In this document: positions 17,696 to 26,088 of the stretch, in pieces
How the letters are laid out: each line of letters starts with the position of its first letter
How positions within the stretch are numbered: the stretch's first letter is position 1
Assembly: GCF_047228935.1 (NCBI RefSeq)
Contig: NZ_JBFEGG010000002.1
Span: 620,001-684,000 of the forward strand
Direction: 5' to 3'
DNA from: Ornithinibacillus sp047228935
GTDB taxonomy: Bacteria > Bacillota > Bacilli > Bacillales > Amphibacillaceae
DNA: 64,000 bases
Program-made: the position numbers and the translations under genes
The notes under the pieces: model-generated
What the model was told of the DNA's origin: nothing
The model's input: the letters and a program-made list of their open reading frames with translations, nothing else
Database searches by the model: none

Positions 17696-18175
17696 CTATT
17701 TCCTTACAACCGGAATCCACATTTCACCATAAACCACTCCGTCACTTTTCCCCATCTCTACTACTGCATTCGGTCCACCAACATAGGCAACTTCTTTTGC
17801 TTCTTGTAATGCCTGGCCGAAAGCAATTCCAGTAACGGTATTACTCAATTCCTCTGGAGTATTCCCTTCTCCTTTTACTACTACATACTCACCCTTCGGA
17901 AATTGAATCAGTCTAGCTTCTTCTGGTGCTGGAGCTTCTGTCATCACGCCAACATAATACATCATCTTGTTATTTACCGCTTCATTTACTGTAAAAACGT
18001 AATCATTAATAGCAATCTCTTTTAAAGCATCAAGGCGACCGTCTTCACTAAATTGGTTCCAGAAGTCTGCTTTTTCTTTGTTGATTCCCATATAGTCTGT
18101 GTAGTCACTCTTAAGCTCTGTTCCAAACCCTAATACCGTAAACCCATCTTTTTCTTCTAAAACATAATTTCCCAT
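17696..18175 (-). CDS. GyrI-like (AraC effector-binding domain) protein
   Basis: 160 residues from the ATG at 18175, behind AGGTAGG. The pattern FWNQF..DGRLDALKEIA, YYVGVMTEAPAP, FPKGEYVVVKGEG and YGEMWIPV is that of stand-alone GyrI-like/SOUL-type small-molecule-binding domains such as the YdeE family. No DNA-binding domain is attached. Ligand unknown. First gene of a two-gene operon. Confidence 0.75.
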   Translation of the reverse strand: MGNYVLEEKDGFTVLGFGTELKSDYTDYMGINKEKADFWNQFSEDGRLDALKEIAINDYVFTVNEAVNNKMMYYVGVMTEAPAPEEARLIQFPKGEYVVVKGEGNTPEELSNTVTGIAFGQALQEAKEVAYVGGPNAVVEMGKSDGVVYGEMWIPVVRK

Positions 18176-18317
18176 TTTCAAAACCTACCTTTTTATAATT
18201 TTATCAACTGACTTGTATCCATCACTTGATATGTCTATAATAATTTTAAATCATGTCAAAAAGTGACACTGTTTAGGTGTTACCATGAAAAATTTGAACA
18301 GATCCGTTCTTATTACG

Positions 18318-18355
18318 AAAAAAGGAGTGCTAATCAAATTACGATCTGCACTCCT
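18318..18355 (-). terminator. Intrinsic terminator after jag
   Basis: On the minus strand AGGAGTGC pairs with GCACTCCT around a 17-base loop, followed by six T residues. It ends the rpmH-rnpA-yidC-jag block. Confidence 0.75.
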
Positions 18356-18389
18356 AAGTAAGTTAAGTTATTTAATTTATTTCTGATCC

Positions 18390-19004
18390 TTAAGGTTTAA
18401 TGACAACATGACGATGTGGTTCTACCCCATCTGAGTATGTGGAAACCTCACTATTATTCTGTAATACACTATGAATAATTTTTCTTTCATAAGCAGGCAT
18501 CGGCTCAAGGGCAACTTTTTTATTGATACGCTTTGCTTTATCTGCCATACGAAGTGCTAGTGATTCAAGTGTTTCCTGGCGGCGGGATCGATAGCCTTCA
18601 GCATCTATCGTCACTGTATAATACTTATTACCTTCTTTATTTACGACTAAATGAGTTAAATACTGCAACGCATTTAATGTTTGACCACGTTTTCCAATTA
18701 AAAGGGCAATTTTCTCCCCACTTAAATCAAATGTTACATGGTTATCTTCTACAGTAGTCGTAACCTCTACATCTACATTCATATTTTTTACAACATCAAG
18801 GATGAATTTCTCTGCTTCTTGAATTGGGTTTTTCGCAATACTTACCTTTACAATGGCGCGCTTTGCACCAAATAGGCCAAGAATTCCTTTTTTACCTTCA
18901 TCAATAATATTAACCTCAACTTGGTCCCTAGATGTGTTTAACTGCACTAAAGCTGATTGGACCGCTTCATCGACTGTTTGTCCAGTGGCAGTTACTTCTC
19001 TCAC
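18390..19004 (-). CDS. jag: RNA-binding protein Jag/KhpB (SpoIIIJ-associated)
   Basis: 204 residues. An N-terminal Jag domain (REVTATGQTVDEAVQSALVQL, then KKGILGLFGAKRAIVKV) is followed by a KH domain with IGKRGQTLNALQYL and an R3H domain ending DGVEPHRHVVIKP. KhpB binds RNA together with KhpA and influences cell division and sporulation. It overlaps yidC by 4 bp (ATGA type), showing translational coupling. Confidence 0.95.
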   Translation of the reverse strand: MREVTATGQTVDEAVQSALVQLNTSRDQVEVNIIDEGKKGILGLFGAKRAIVKVSIAKNPIQEAEKFILDVVKNMNVDVEVTTTVEDNHVTFDLSGEKIALLIGKRGQTLNALQYLTHLVVNKEGNKYYTVTIDAEGYRSRRQETLESLALRMADKAKRINKKVALEPMPAYERKIIHSVLQNNSEVSTYSDGVEPHRHVVIKP

Positions 19005-19765
19005 TTTTTGTCTCCCCCAGTATTCGTATCCTTCATCATCGGCTTACGAATGAAAATGGTTTGTGCAATCATAAATAAGTTACCGATTACCCAGTAAAGT
19101 GCAAGGGCAGCTGGGAACATAAATGCAAACACTGTAATCATAATCGGCATCATATAAAGCATGACCGTCATTTGTGGATTACCTGCTGCAGGGCTCCCTG
19201 CCATCATTAACTTCTGCTGCAAGAATGTTGTAATACCTGCGATAAATGGAAGAATCAAATCCTTCTCATCCAATGGGAACCAAAGGAATGAGTGACCATC
19301 AATCGCCTCTGTTCGCATAATAGCGTGATAAATACCAAGTAAAATCGGCATTTGGATGAAAATTGGTAAACATCCTGCAAGTGGATTAACCCCATGCTTT
19401 TGGAATAATGCCATCGTTTCTTGTTGTAACTTTTGCTGAGTATTGGCATCTTTAGAACTATATTTTGCTTGTAACTCTTTTAATGCCGGTTGAATATCTT
19501 GCATTGCTTTTGAACTTTTTAATTGCTTTATATTTAGTGGAAGTAATAATGTACGAATAATTACCGTCACTAAAATAATTGCTAAACCATAATTTTCATT
19601 AAATGCATCGGCAAAATACATAATTAACCATGATAACGGATAAACGAAATATGTATTCCAAATTCCTTCACTTTCTTCTGTAATTGGTTGATCAATTTCC
19701 GTACAACCAGATAATAGTGCAACCAATCCAATAAGTATTGCTATTAAAAATAACTTCTTTCGCAA
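19001..19765 (-). CDS. yidC: Membrane protein insertase YidC (SpoIIIJ/OxaA type)
   Basis: 254 residues. A lipoprotein signal ends LLSGC, followed by the five-helix Oxa1 core. The conserved helix-1 region ends with the arginine in TVIIRTLLLPLNIKQLKSSKAM, and NPLAGCLPIFIQMP is characteristic. It inserts membrane proteins and, in the SpoIIIJ form, is needed for sigma-G activation in the forespore. Neighbours jag and rnpA agree. Confidence 0.96.
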   Translation of the reverse strand: MRKKLFLIAILIGLVALLSGCTEIDQPITEESEGIWNTYFVYPLSWLIMYFADAFNENYGLAIILVTVIIRTLLLPLNIKQLKSSKAMQDIQPALKELQAKYSSKDANTQQKLQQETMALFQKHGVNPLAGCLPIFIQMPILLGIYHAIMRTEAIDGHSFLWFPLDEKDLILPFIAGITTFLQQKLMMAGSPAAGNPQMTVMLYMMPIMITVFAFMFPAALALYWVIGNLFMIAQTIFIRKPMMKDTNTGGDKK

Positions 19766-19875
19766 CTTCTGCTCCTCCTAACTAGTCCAACAAAAAATCG
19801 CTTACATTAAGCATTGACTTGTCTATCACATATTTTACAATAAACATGCATTAGATTCTATTCATATCTTATACT

Positions 19876-20220
19876 TTATCTTCTCTTTAATAGTCTTTCC
19901 TTCGACAATAAATGCGTTAAGCTTTTCTTTACCTCAAAAAAATTCATATCTTTCGTAGGCTGCCTTGCAATAATAATGATATCTAAAGAAGAATCGATAT
20001 CTTTTTCTAACTCATGGAATGCTTGACGTAAATAGCGTTTAATTCGATTACGTAACACTGCATTGCCAACTTTTTTCCCTACGGATAAGCCAACTCGAAA
20101 ATGCTCTTGATCTTTTTTCTTCATATAATAGATAACTAATTGTCGATTCGCAAAGGACTTACCTCGCTTAAAAATCGTTTGGAAGTCGTTATTATCCTTC
20201 ACTCGGTATTCTTTCTTCAT
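19876..20220 (-). CDS. rnpA: Ribonuclease P protein component
   Basis: 114 residues. It begins MKKEYRVKDNNDFQTIFKRG and has the RNP motif region RVGLSVGKKVGNAVLRNRIKRYLRQ. It is the protein cofactor of the RNase P ribozyme that trims tRNA 5' ends. Lies after rpmH with a hairpin in between; conserved rpmH-rnpA-yidC-jag order. A GTG one codon upstream (20223) is an alternative start. Confidence 0.96.
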   Translation of the reverse strand: MKKEYRVKDNNDFQTIFKRGKSFANRQLVIYYMKKKDQEHFRVGLSVGKKVGNAVLRNRIKRYLRQAFHELEKDIDSSLDIIIIARQPTKDMNFFEVKKSLTHLLSKERLLKRR

Positions 20221-20373
20221 CACTCATCACCTAACTAAGAAAACCCAATTGACCATTTTCTATGTAAAAAAAGCAGGTGGTCTTTTATCCATTTTGAACC
20301 ACTGCTTTCAAGTTTATTCTATACAGCTAGTAATTTCCACTTTTCCTACGACAGTTTTTCTATTTTCTGCCGT

Positions 20374-20401
20374 AAAAAAGACCACTGACATTTCAGTGGC
20401 C
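20374..20401 (-). terminator. Hairpin with T run between rpmH and rnpA
   Basis: On the minus strand GGCCACTGA pairs with TCAGTGGTC (one G-U), loop AATG, followed by six T residues. Its first base is the last base of the rpmH stop codon. It probably trims expression so that L34 is made in large excess over RnpA. Confidence 0.8.
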
Positions 20402-20535
20402 TATGCAGATAATACTTTTCTTCCTTTACGACGACGACGAGCTAAAACTTTACGTCCGTTTTTAGTGCTCATACGTGCGCGAAAGCCATGTACCTTTTTA
20501 CGCTTACGGTTATTTGGTTGAAACGTTCTTTTCAT
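20401..20535 (-). CDS. rpmH: 50S ribosomal protein L34
   Basis: A 44-residue, extremely basic protein read directly from the minus strand: MKRTFQPNNRKRKKVHGF, then RMSTKNGRKVLARRRRKGRK and LSA. This is the canonical L34 sequence and length. A GGGGAGGTG ribosome site precedes it, and a near-consensus sigma-A promoter lies 70-95 bp upstream. It is divergent from dnaA across the origin. Confidence 0.97.
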   Translation of the reverse strand: MKRTFQPNNRKRKKVHGFRARMSTKNGRKVLARRRRKGRKVLSA

Positions 20536-20601
20536 TTATGTTGCACCTCCCCGAGGGATCTTATTTCCATAAAAATTTATAATCCAATAGACATCCATGC
20601 A

Positions 20602-20630
20602 ATTATACTGAAAAAAAACATCAACGTCAA
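20602..20630 (-). promoter_or_regulatory. Sigma-A promoter of rpmH
   Basis: On the minus strand TTGACG (20630-20625), a 17-bp spacer, then TATAAT (20607-20602): almost perfect consensus. Confidence 0.85.
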
Positions 20631-20737
20631 CTTTGATTTTAAGAAAAACTTACATTGTTTATCTATTTATTGAATACAGCTTTTTACCATACACAGATTG
20701 AAAACCATTTTTTTTACTTTCTATCAAGTAAAAACAT

Positions 20738-21076
20738 TTATCCACACACCTTGTTTATTGTTTTTATTTTATTTTTTTATATCCACAACATTTGTCGACA
20801 AGATAATCACAAAATATGGTGGTGTGTATAAAAAATGTCTACAACCGATGGATATTGTGGATAAGTGTCGAAAAACCGTTGCAGAACTAGTTCTTTTTTG
20901 ATATTATAGATGTGTTTTAACATGTTAATAAGTATCTCTCTATAAAAACTTATTCACAATTTGTGGATATCCTGTGGACAATTATTAACAGTCTGTTTTT
21001 AATTTTATCCACATAATTTTTTAATCTGCGAATAACTCATTTCAATACTTATTAAATATACCATTAATTATCCACA
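20738..21076. other. oriC, upstream DnaA-box region (rpmH-dnaA gap)
   Basis: Four perfect 9-mers (TTATCCACA at 20738, 21005 and 21068; inverse TGTGGATAA at 20856) and several one-mismatch boxes (20779, 20950, 20962, 20973) lie in very AT-rich DNA between rpmH and dnaA. This corresponds to the incA/incB part of the bipartite Bacillus origin, which also autoregulates dnaA. A possible dnaA -10 (TATAAT, 21117) lies just downstream, with a poor -35. No protein gene is present between 20536 and 21241. Confidence 0.93.
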
Positions 21077-21241
21077 AGCGTTCTTAACTATTTTCTTTAT
21101 AGTTAGTATAAAAAAATATAATAGATTCCTACCTTTCCATCTTTATGCAACCTATTCTTCATATATGCCAAAAAGATAGAGAGAGGTTTTTTATTCTTTA
21201 TTTAGGCTAATCTATTATCGTAATTGAAAGGGGGGAATGAG

Positions 21242-22582
21242 TTGGAAAATATCCATGATCTATGGAAAGCCACTCTTGAAAAGATAGAGGAAAAAATTAG
21301 TAAACCAAGCTTTGACACTTGGCTGAAAGATACAAAAGCGGAAAATTTAGAAGGAAATACCCTTACCATATCGGCTCCAAATGAATTTGCAAGAGATTGG
21401 TTAGAGGAACAATACTCCCAGCTAATTCAAAAAGTGTTACTAGAAGTAACAGGATCCAAACTAAATCTTAAACTTATTGTACTTGATACCGTAATTGAAG
21501 ATGACATCAAGCCTAAACCGAAGACAAAGCCAACTGTTCATGATACCCATGACGGAAAAACGATGTTAAATCCGAAGTATACCTTTGATACATTTGTCAT
21601 TGGTTCTGGTAACCGTTTTGCCCATGCTGCATCGTTAGCAGTAGCGGAAGCACCTGCAAAGGCTTATAATCCTCTATTTATCTATGGAGGCGTTGGATTA
21701 GGTAAAACACACCTTATGCATGCGATCGGGCATTATGTATTAGAACACAATAAAAACGCAAAAGTCGTTTACCTATCTTCAGAGAAATTTACAAATGAAT
21801 TTATTGACGCCATTATGGAAAACAAAACGGCTAACTTCCGCAATAAATATCGGAATGTTGATGTTTTACTCATTGACGATATCCAGTTTATTGCTGGAAA
21901 AGAGTCTACTCAGGAAGAATTCTTCCATACATTTAATGCGTTACATGAAGAAAATAAACAAATTATTATTTCAAGTGATCGCCCGCCGAAAGAAATACCA
22001 ACACTGGAAGATCGCCTTCGCTCTCGTTTTGAATGGGGTCTAATAACAGACATTACACCACCTGACCTAGAAACGAGAATTGCTATTTTAACGAAAAAAG
22101 CAAAAGCAGAAGGTTTAGATATACCAAACGAGGTTATGTTGTACATTGCCAATCAAATAGATACGAATATTCGTGAGCTTGAAGGGGCATTAATTCGTGT
22201 TGTTGCCTATTCCTCACTTGTTAATCAAGATATAGATGCAGCGTTAGCAGCTGATGCACTAAAAGATATTATTCCGAATAGCAAACCACGTGTCATTACG
22301 ATTCCTGCCATCATGGAAGTAGTTGGAGAGAAGTATAATGTGAAAAAAGACGACTTCCTTGCTAAAAAGCGTACGAAGTCTATTGCTTTTCCACGTCAAA
22401 TTGCGATGTATTTATCTCGAGAGCTAACTGATTATTCCTTACCGAAGATTGGGGAAGAATTTGGTGGACGTGATCATACAACCGTTATTCACGCACACGA
22501 AAAAATTAATAGCATGCTCGAAAAAGATTCGCTTTTCGCAAAAGAAATCGAAGAAATTAAACAGCAGTTACATTCACTTTAA
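21242..22582 (+). CDS. dnaA: Chromosomal replication initiator DnaA
   Basis: The TTG at 21242, after AAAGGGGGG, gives 446 residues starting MENIHDLWKATLEKIE, as in B. subtilis; the TTG at 21224 lies inside the ribosome site. Domain I is residues 1-80 and domain II a short linker. The AAA+ domain has GGVGLGKTH (Walker A) and LLIDDIQF (Walker B), and domain IV has GGRDHTTVIHAHEKI, which binds DnaA boxes. Initiates replication at the flanking box clusters. Confidence 0.98.
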   Translation: MENIHDLWKATLEKIEEKISKPSFDTWLKDTKAENLEGNTLTISAPNEFARDWLEEQYSQLIQKVLLEVTGSKLNLKLIVLDTVIEDDIKPKPKTKPTVHDTHDGKTMLNPKYTFDTFVIGSGNRFAHAASLAVAEAPAKAYNPLFIYGGVGLGKTHLMHAIGHYVLEHNKNAKVVYLSSEKFTNEFIDAIMENKTANFRNKYRNVDVLLIDDIQFIAGKESTQEEFFHTFNALHEENKQIIISSDRPPKEIPTLEDRLRSRFEWGLITDITPPDLETRIAILTKKAKAEGLDIPNEVMLYIANQIDTNIRELEGALIRVVAYSSLVNQDIDAALAADALKDIIPNSKPRVITIPAIMEVVGEKYNVKKDDFLAKKRTKSIAFPRQIAMYLSRELTDYSLPKIGEEFGGRDHTTVIHAHEKINSMLEKDSLFAKEIEEIKQQLHSL

Positions 22583-22602
22583 TCTCTTTTTTATGTTAAT
22601 AC

Positions 22603-22745
22603 CGTGGATAACCGGTACTAACTTACGAACAGTTTATACACATGTGGATAACTATGTTTCATATAGGGTTAAATCGGTTATCCACATAATCACAGCCCCT
22701 ATTACTATTATTACTATATTTTTATAAAAAAAATAAATATATAAA
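22603..22745. other. oriC, unwinding region with DnaA-trios (dnaA-dnaN gap)
   Basis: Boxes CGTGGATAA (22603, one mismatch), TGTGGATAA (22643) and TTATCCACA (22678) are followed by a short GC-richer spacer, then five trinucleotides TTA-CTA-TTA-TTA-CTA (22702-22716). These are the complement of the 3'-(A/G)AT-5' DnaA-trio, and lead into a long A/T run to 22745. This is the arrangement needed for strand opening in Bacillus. Confidence 0.93.
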
Positions 22746-22769
22746 CACCGCCCATTGGAGGATTTATTT

Positions 22770-23906
22770 ATGAAATTTACGATTCAGCGTGATCAATTAA
22801 TCGATAGTGTTCAAGATGTAATGAAAGCTATATCTTCTAGAACAGCAATTCCAATTTTAACGGGAATGAAAATGGAAGTGAAACAGCATGGTATTACGTT
22901 AACAGGAAGTGATTCTGATATTTCGATTGAATCTTATATTCCTGCTGAAGAAGATGGCATTGTAAATGTTGAAGATATTGAAGAAGGTAGTATCGTGTTA
23001 CACGCAAAATACTTCCCAGATATCGTACGTAAATTACCAGAACAACACGTAGAAATTGAAGCGGATGAAAACTTAAAAGTAACCATTCGTTCCGGTAAAG
23101 CAGAATATAACTTAAATGGACAAGATGCAGAAGAGTATCCGCAGCTACCTAAGCTACAAACAGATGATAGCTTTGAACTTCCAACTGATCTGTTAAAAAG
23201 CTTAATTAAACAAACTGTATTTGCGGTATCATCTATGGAAACGAGACCGATTTTAACTGGTGTTAAATTATCGTTAGTAGATAACAAATTATCTTTCACA
23301 GCAACAGATAGTCACCGCTTAGCTTCAAGAGAAGTTCCAGTTAGCTCAACAAATGTTCAATTTGAAAGCATTGTTGTACCTGGAAAAAGCTTAAATGAAT
23401 TAAATAAAATATTAGATGAATCAGAAGAAACGGTAGAAATTAGTGTAACAAACAATCAAATTCTATTTAGAACAAAACACTTAAACTTCTTATCTAGAAT
23501 TCTAGATGGAAACTACCCAGAAACTTCTAGATTAATCCCAGAACAAAGCAAAACTATTCTTCATGTGAAAACAAAAGATTTAATTAGTAGTATTGATCGT
23601 GCTTCTTTACTTGCTCGTGAAGAACGAAATAATGTGGTAAAACTGACAACATTAGATCAGAATATCGTAGAAATTACGAGTAATTCACCAGAAGTTGGAC
23701 ATGTTTCGGAAGAACTTTCCGTGCAATCGATCGAAGGAGAAGAATTAAAAATTTCCTTTAGCTCGAAATATATGCTGGATGCATTAAAAGTAATGGAAGT
23801 TGATGAGGTGAAAATTGATTTTACTGGCGCAATGAGACCATTCATCATCCGCCCAGTCAACGACCCATCCATGCTACAGCTGATCTTACCTGTTAGAACT
23901 TATTAA
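22770..23906 (+). CDS. dnaN: DNA polymerase III sliding clamp (beta subunit)
   Basis: 378 residues from the ATG at 22770 behind TTGGAGGAT, equal in length to B. subtilis DnaN; an upstream in-frame TTG lies within the ribosome site. It begins MKFTIQRDQLIDSVQDVMKA and ends with PVRTY, the conserved C-terminus that lines the partner-binding pocket. A perfect DnaA box (TGTGGATAA, 23909) directly follows its stop codon. Confidence 0.97.
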   Translation: MKFTIQRDQLIDSVQDVMKAISSRTAIPILTGMKMEVKQHGITLTGSDSDISIESYIPAEEDGIVNVEDIEEGSIVLHAKYFPDIVRKLPEQHVEIEADENLKVTIRSGKAEYNLNGQDAEEYPQLPKLQTDDSFELPTDLLKSLIKQTVFAVSSMETRPILTGVKLSLVDNKLSFTATDSHRLASREVPVSSTNVQFESIVVPGKSLNELNKILDESEETVEISVTNNQILFRTKHLNFLSRILDGNYPETSRLIPEQSKTILHVKTKDLISSIDRASLLAREERNNVVKLTTLDQNIVEITSNSPEVGHVSEELSVQSIEGEELKISFSSKYMLDALKVMEVDEVKIDFTGAMRPFIIRPVNDPSMLQLILPVRTY

Positions 23907-24057
23907 CATGTGGATAAGTAGATTTTAATTTATATCACATGCATAGTCCGCGGCAAGAATAGACTACGCTCAGTGCTATAAATTATGGATTCTTTTCTTT
24001 AAAATATAATTTTATTAAAAATCTCTAACAGTTTGTATAAAGCAATCAACTTTATCA

Positions 24058-24174
24058 GCTCCGGAAATATACGTAGACTCCAGCGGGAGGAAAGGCATCG
24101 GTGAGACCCCACAGCTCGGAACGAGCGAGGAGGCTCACCAGCCGCCCGCGGAAAGCGAAGTATATTTCCGGAGC
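24058..24174 (-). repeat. Structured intergenic repeat, copy 4 (minimal form)
   Basis: A 117-bp element with perfectly complementary ends GCTCCGGAAATATAC and GTATATTTCCGGAGC, internal GCGGG/CCCGC and GGTGAG/CTCACC pairs, and central hairpin CTCG-gaa-CGAG. It lies in the 489-bp gap between dnaN and yaaA. The rest of the gap holds a DnaA box (23909), a possible degraded repeat fragment (about 23945-23985) and a strong terminator. Confidence 0.85.
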
Positions 24175-24211
24175 GGGGGTAGAACAGCTAATCTTAATCA
24201 TAGAATAAATA

Positions 24212-24258
24212 AAAAAAGCTTTTATCACTAAAAATGAGTGATAAAAGCTTTTTTTTAT
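24212..24258. terminator. Strong terminator between dnaN and yaaA
   Basis: AAAAGCTTTTATCACT pairs with AGTGATAAAAGCTTTT, with A and T runs on either side. It separates dnaA-dnaN transcription from the yaaA-recF-remB-gyrBA block. Confidence 0.85.
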
Positions 24259-24395
24259 GCACTTAAGAGGCATTTTTAAGGCTATATAAACGTTTTACAG
24301 GTAATTTAAGGGGTCATACCTTTCCTTATAGCAAAAACTTTAGTAAAATAGGAATAAGCGATAATTTCAAATATCAACAGAAGCTGGTGATTACA

Positions 24396-24617
24396 TTGCA
24401 TACACAAATTGAAATTAATACGGAATATATCACCCTTGGCCAATTTATCAAACTAACCAATATTTTAGAATCTGGTGGTATGGTAAAAGCCTTTTTACAG
24501 GACGTGGGTGCCATTGTAAATGGTGAATTAGAACATCGCCGCGGAAGAAAACTTTACCCGGATGATGTCGTGGAAATTGAAGGTGCTGGATCTTTTATCG
24601 TTGTCCAAAAAGATTAG
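24396..24617 (+). CDS. yaaA: S4-domain RNA-binding protein YaaA
   Basis: 73 residues from the TTG at 24396, which is 6 bases after GGTGA; a GTG at 24387 would add three residues and cannot be excluded. The S4 core TLGQFIKLTNILESGGMVK, VNGEL and RRGRKLYPDDVVEI matches the YaaA protein always found between dnaN and recF. It has a proposed role in ribosome assembly. Confidence 0.92.
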   Translation: MHTQIEINTEYITLGQFIKLTNILESGGMVKAFLQDVGAIVNGELEHRRGRKLYPDDVVEIEGAGSFIVVQKD

Positions 24618-24637
24618 TTCCTAAATGAGGAATATAC

Positions 24638-25750
24638 ATGCATATTGAAGAGTTAACCTTAACTAATTATCGAAACTATCCAAAACTTGAGCTTACATTT
24701 GCTGATAAAGTGAATGTCATCATTGGTGAAAATGCTCAAGGGAAAACGAACCTAATGGAAGCTATTTACCTTCTAGCATTTACGAAATCCCACAGAACGC
24801 CAAAAGAAAAAGAATTAATCCGTTGGGACGAAGATTATGCTAAAATAGAGGGTAGAGTAAAAAAACGAAATCAATCGATTCCACTTGAAATCGTAATCTC
24901 TGCAAAAGGTAAAAAAGCGAAATTAAATCATTTAGAACAAAGAAGATTAAGTGATTATATTGGTAACTTAAACGTCGTCATGTTTGCACCTGAAGATTTA
25001 ACACTCGTAAAAGGACCTCCACAAATACGTAGAAGATTTATCGATATGGAACTCGGGCAGATTCAACCGCGTTATATCTATCATCTAGGGCATTTTCAAA
25101 AAGTACTAAAACAGCGAAATCATTTGTTAAAGCAAATGCAGAAAAATAGAAGTATGAATCGGGTCATGCTGGATGTTCTAACCGAACAATTAATTGAGCA
25201 TGCTAGTACGATTTTAGAACGTCGTTTTGCCTTTATTGATTTACTCCGGAAATGGGCAAAGCCGATTCATCATGGTATAAGCCATGAGTTAGAAGAACTT
25301 GAGATTGTTTATGCCCCGTCGATAGAAGTATTAGAAACAGCATCTAAGGAGAAAATAGAAAGTAGTTATCGAGAGAAATTTAACCAAATTATAGAAAAAG
25401 AGATTGAACGAGGAACTACACTATCAGGACCACATCGGGATGATATTGTTTTTTATGTAAATGGAAAAAATGTCCAAACCTATGGGTCACAAGGTCAGCA
25501 GCGGACAACCGCTTTGTCTTTAAAGCTTGCTGAAATCGATCTTATTTTCAGTGAAGTAGGAGAATATCCAATCCTCCTCCTAGATGATGTCTTAAGTGAA
25601 TTAGATGATTTTAGACAATCACATCTTTTAAATACGATTCAAGGTAAGGTTCAAACCTTCGTATCGACGACAAGTGTTGATGGTATTCATCATGAAACCT
25701 TGGAAAAAGCAGATATTTTCAGAGTCCATAACGGAAGCGTCACCACCTAA
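24638..25750 (+). CDS. recF: DNA replication and repair protein RecF
   Basis: 370 residues. The ABC-type Walker A is GENAQGKTN at residues 30-38, the signature region is TTLSGPHRDDI, and the Walker B is LLLDDVLSELD. It begins MHIEELTLTNYRNY. Loads RecA at gaps with RecO and RecR. Follows yaaA by 20 bp and precedes remB by 36 bp in the standard operon. Confidence 0.97.
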   Translation: MHIEELTLTNYRNYPKLELTFADKVNVIIGENAQGKTNLMEAIYLLAFTKSHRTPKEKELIRWDEDYAKIEGRVKKRNQSIPLEIVISAKGKKAKLNHLEQRRLSDYIGNLNVVMFAPEDLTLVKGPPQIRRRFIDMELGQIQPRYIYHLGHFQKVLKQRNHLLKQMQKNRSMNRVMLDVLTEQLIEHASTILERRFAFIDLLRKWAKPIHHGISHELEELEIVYAPSIEVLETASKEKIESSYREKFNQIIEKEIERGTTLSGPHRDDIVFYVNGKNVQTYGSQGQQRTTALSLKLAEIDLIFSEVGEYPILLLDDVLSELDDFRQSHLLNTIQGKVQTFVSTTSVDGIHHETLEKADIFRVHNGSVTT

Positions 25751-25786
25751 AGAAACGTATATGGTGACTTTTTGGGGGAGTAAAAT

Positions 25787-26065
25787 TTGTTTATTCATAT
25801 TGGAAATGGCAATGTTATTCGGTCAAAAGATATCGTCTCCATCGTTGACCATAATATTATTTCATCATCCACCATCATGGACGAGATGATGACAGCGAAC
25901 AAGGAAGAAATCCTTGGGCCTAAAGTTGGTGCCAAGTCAGTCGTTATTACGAATAATCAGTTGTATTTCAGTACATTGTCAGTTGCAACCTTAAAGAAAC
26001 GGGCAAGTATGATTTCAACAATTAGTAAATTAGACGATTATTCAGAGGATCTAGAGCTTGAATAA
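25787..26065 (+). CDS. remB: Extracellular matrix regulator RemB (YaaB)
   Basis: 92 residues from a TTG start 7 bases after GGGGGAG. It begins MFIHIGNGNVIRSKDIVSIVD and contains KSVVITNNQLYFSTLSVATLKKR, typical of RemB (YaaB, DUF370-like). In B. subtilis it affects matrix gene expression. Fixed place between recF and gyrB. Confidence 0.93.
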   Translation: MFIHIGNGNVIRSKDIVSIVDHNIISSSTIMDEMMTANKEEILGPKVGAKSVVITNNQLYFSTLSVATLKKRASMISTISKLDDYSEDLELE

Positions 26066-26088
26066 TTAGAATGTAGGTGGAAAAGGCA

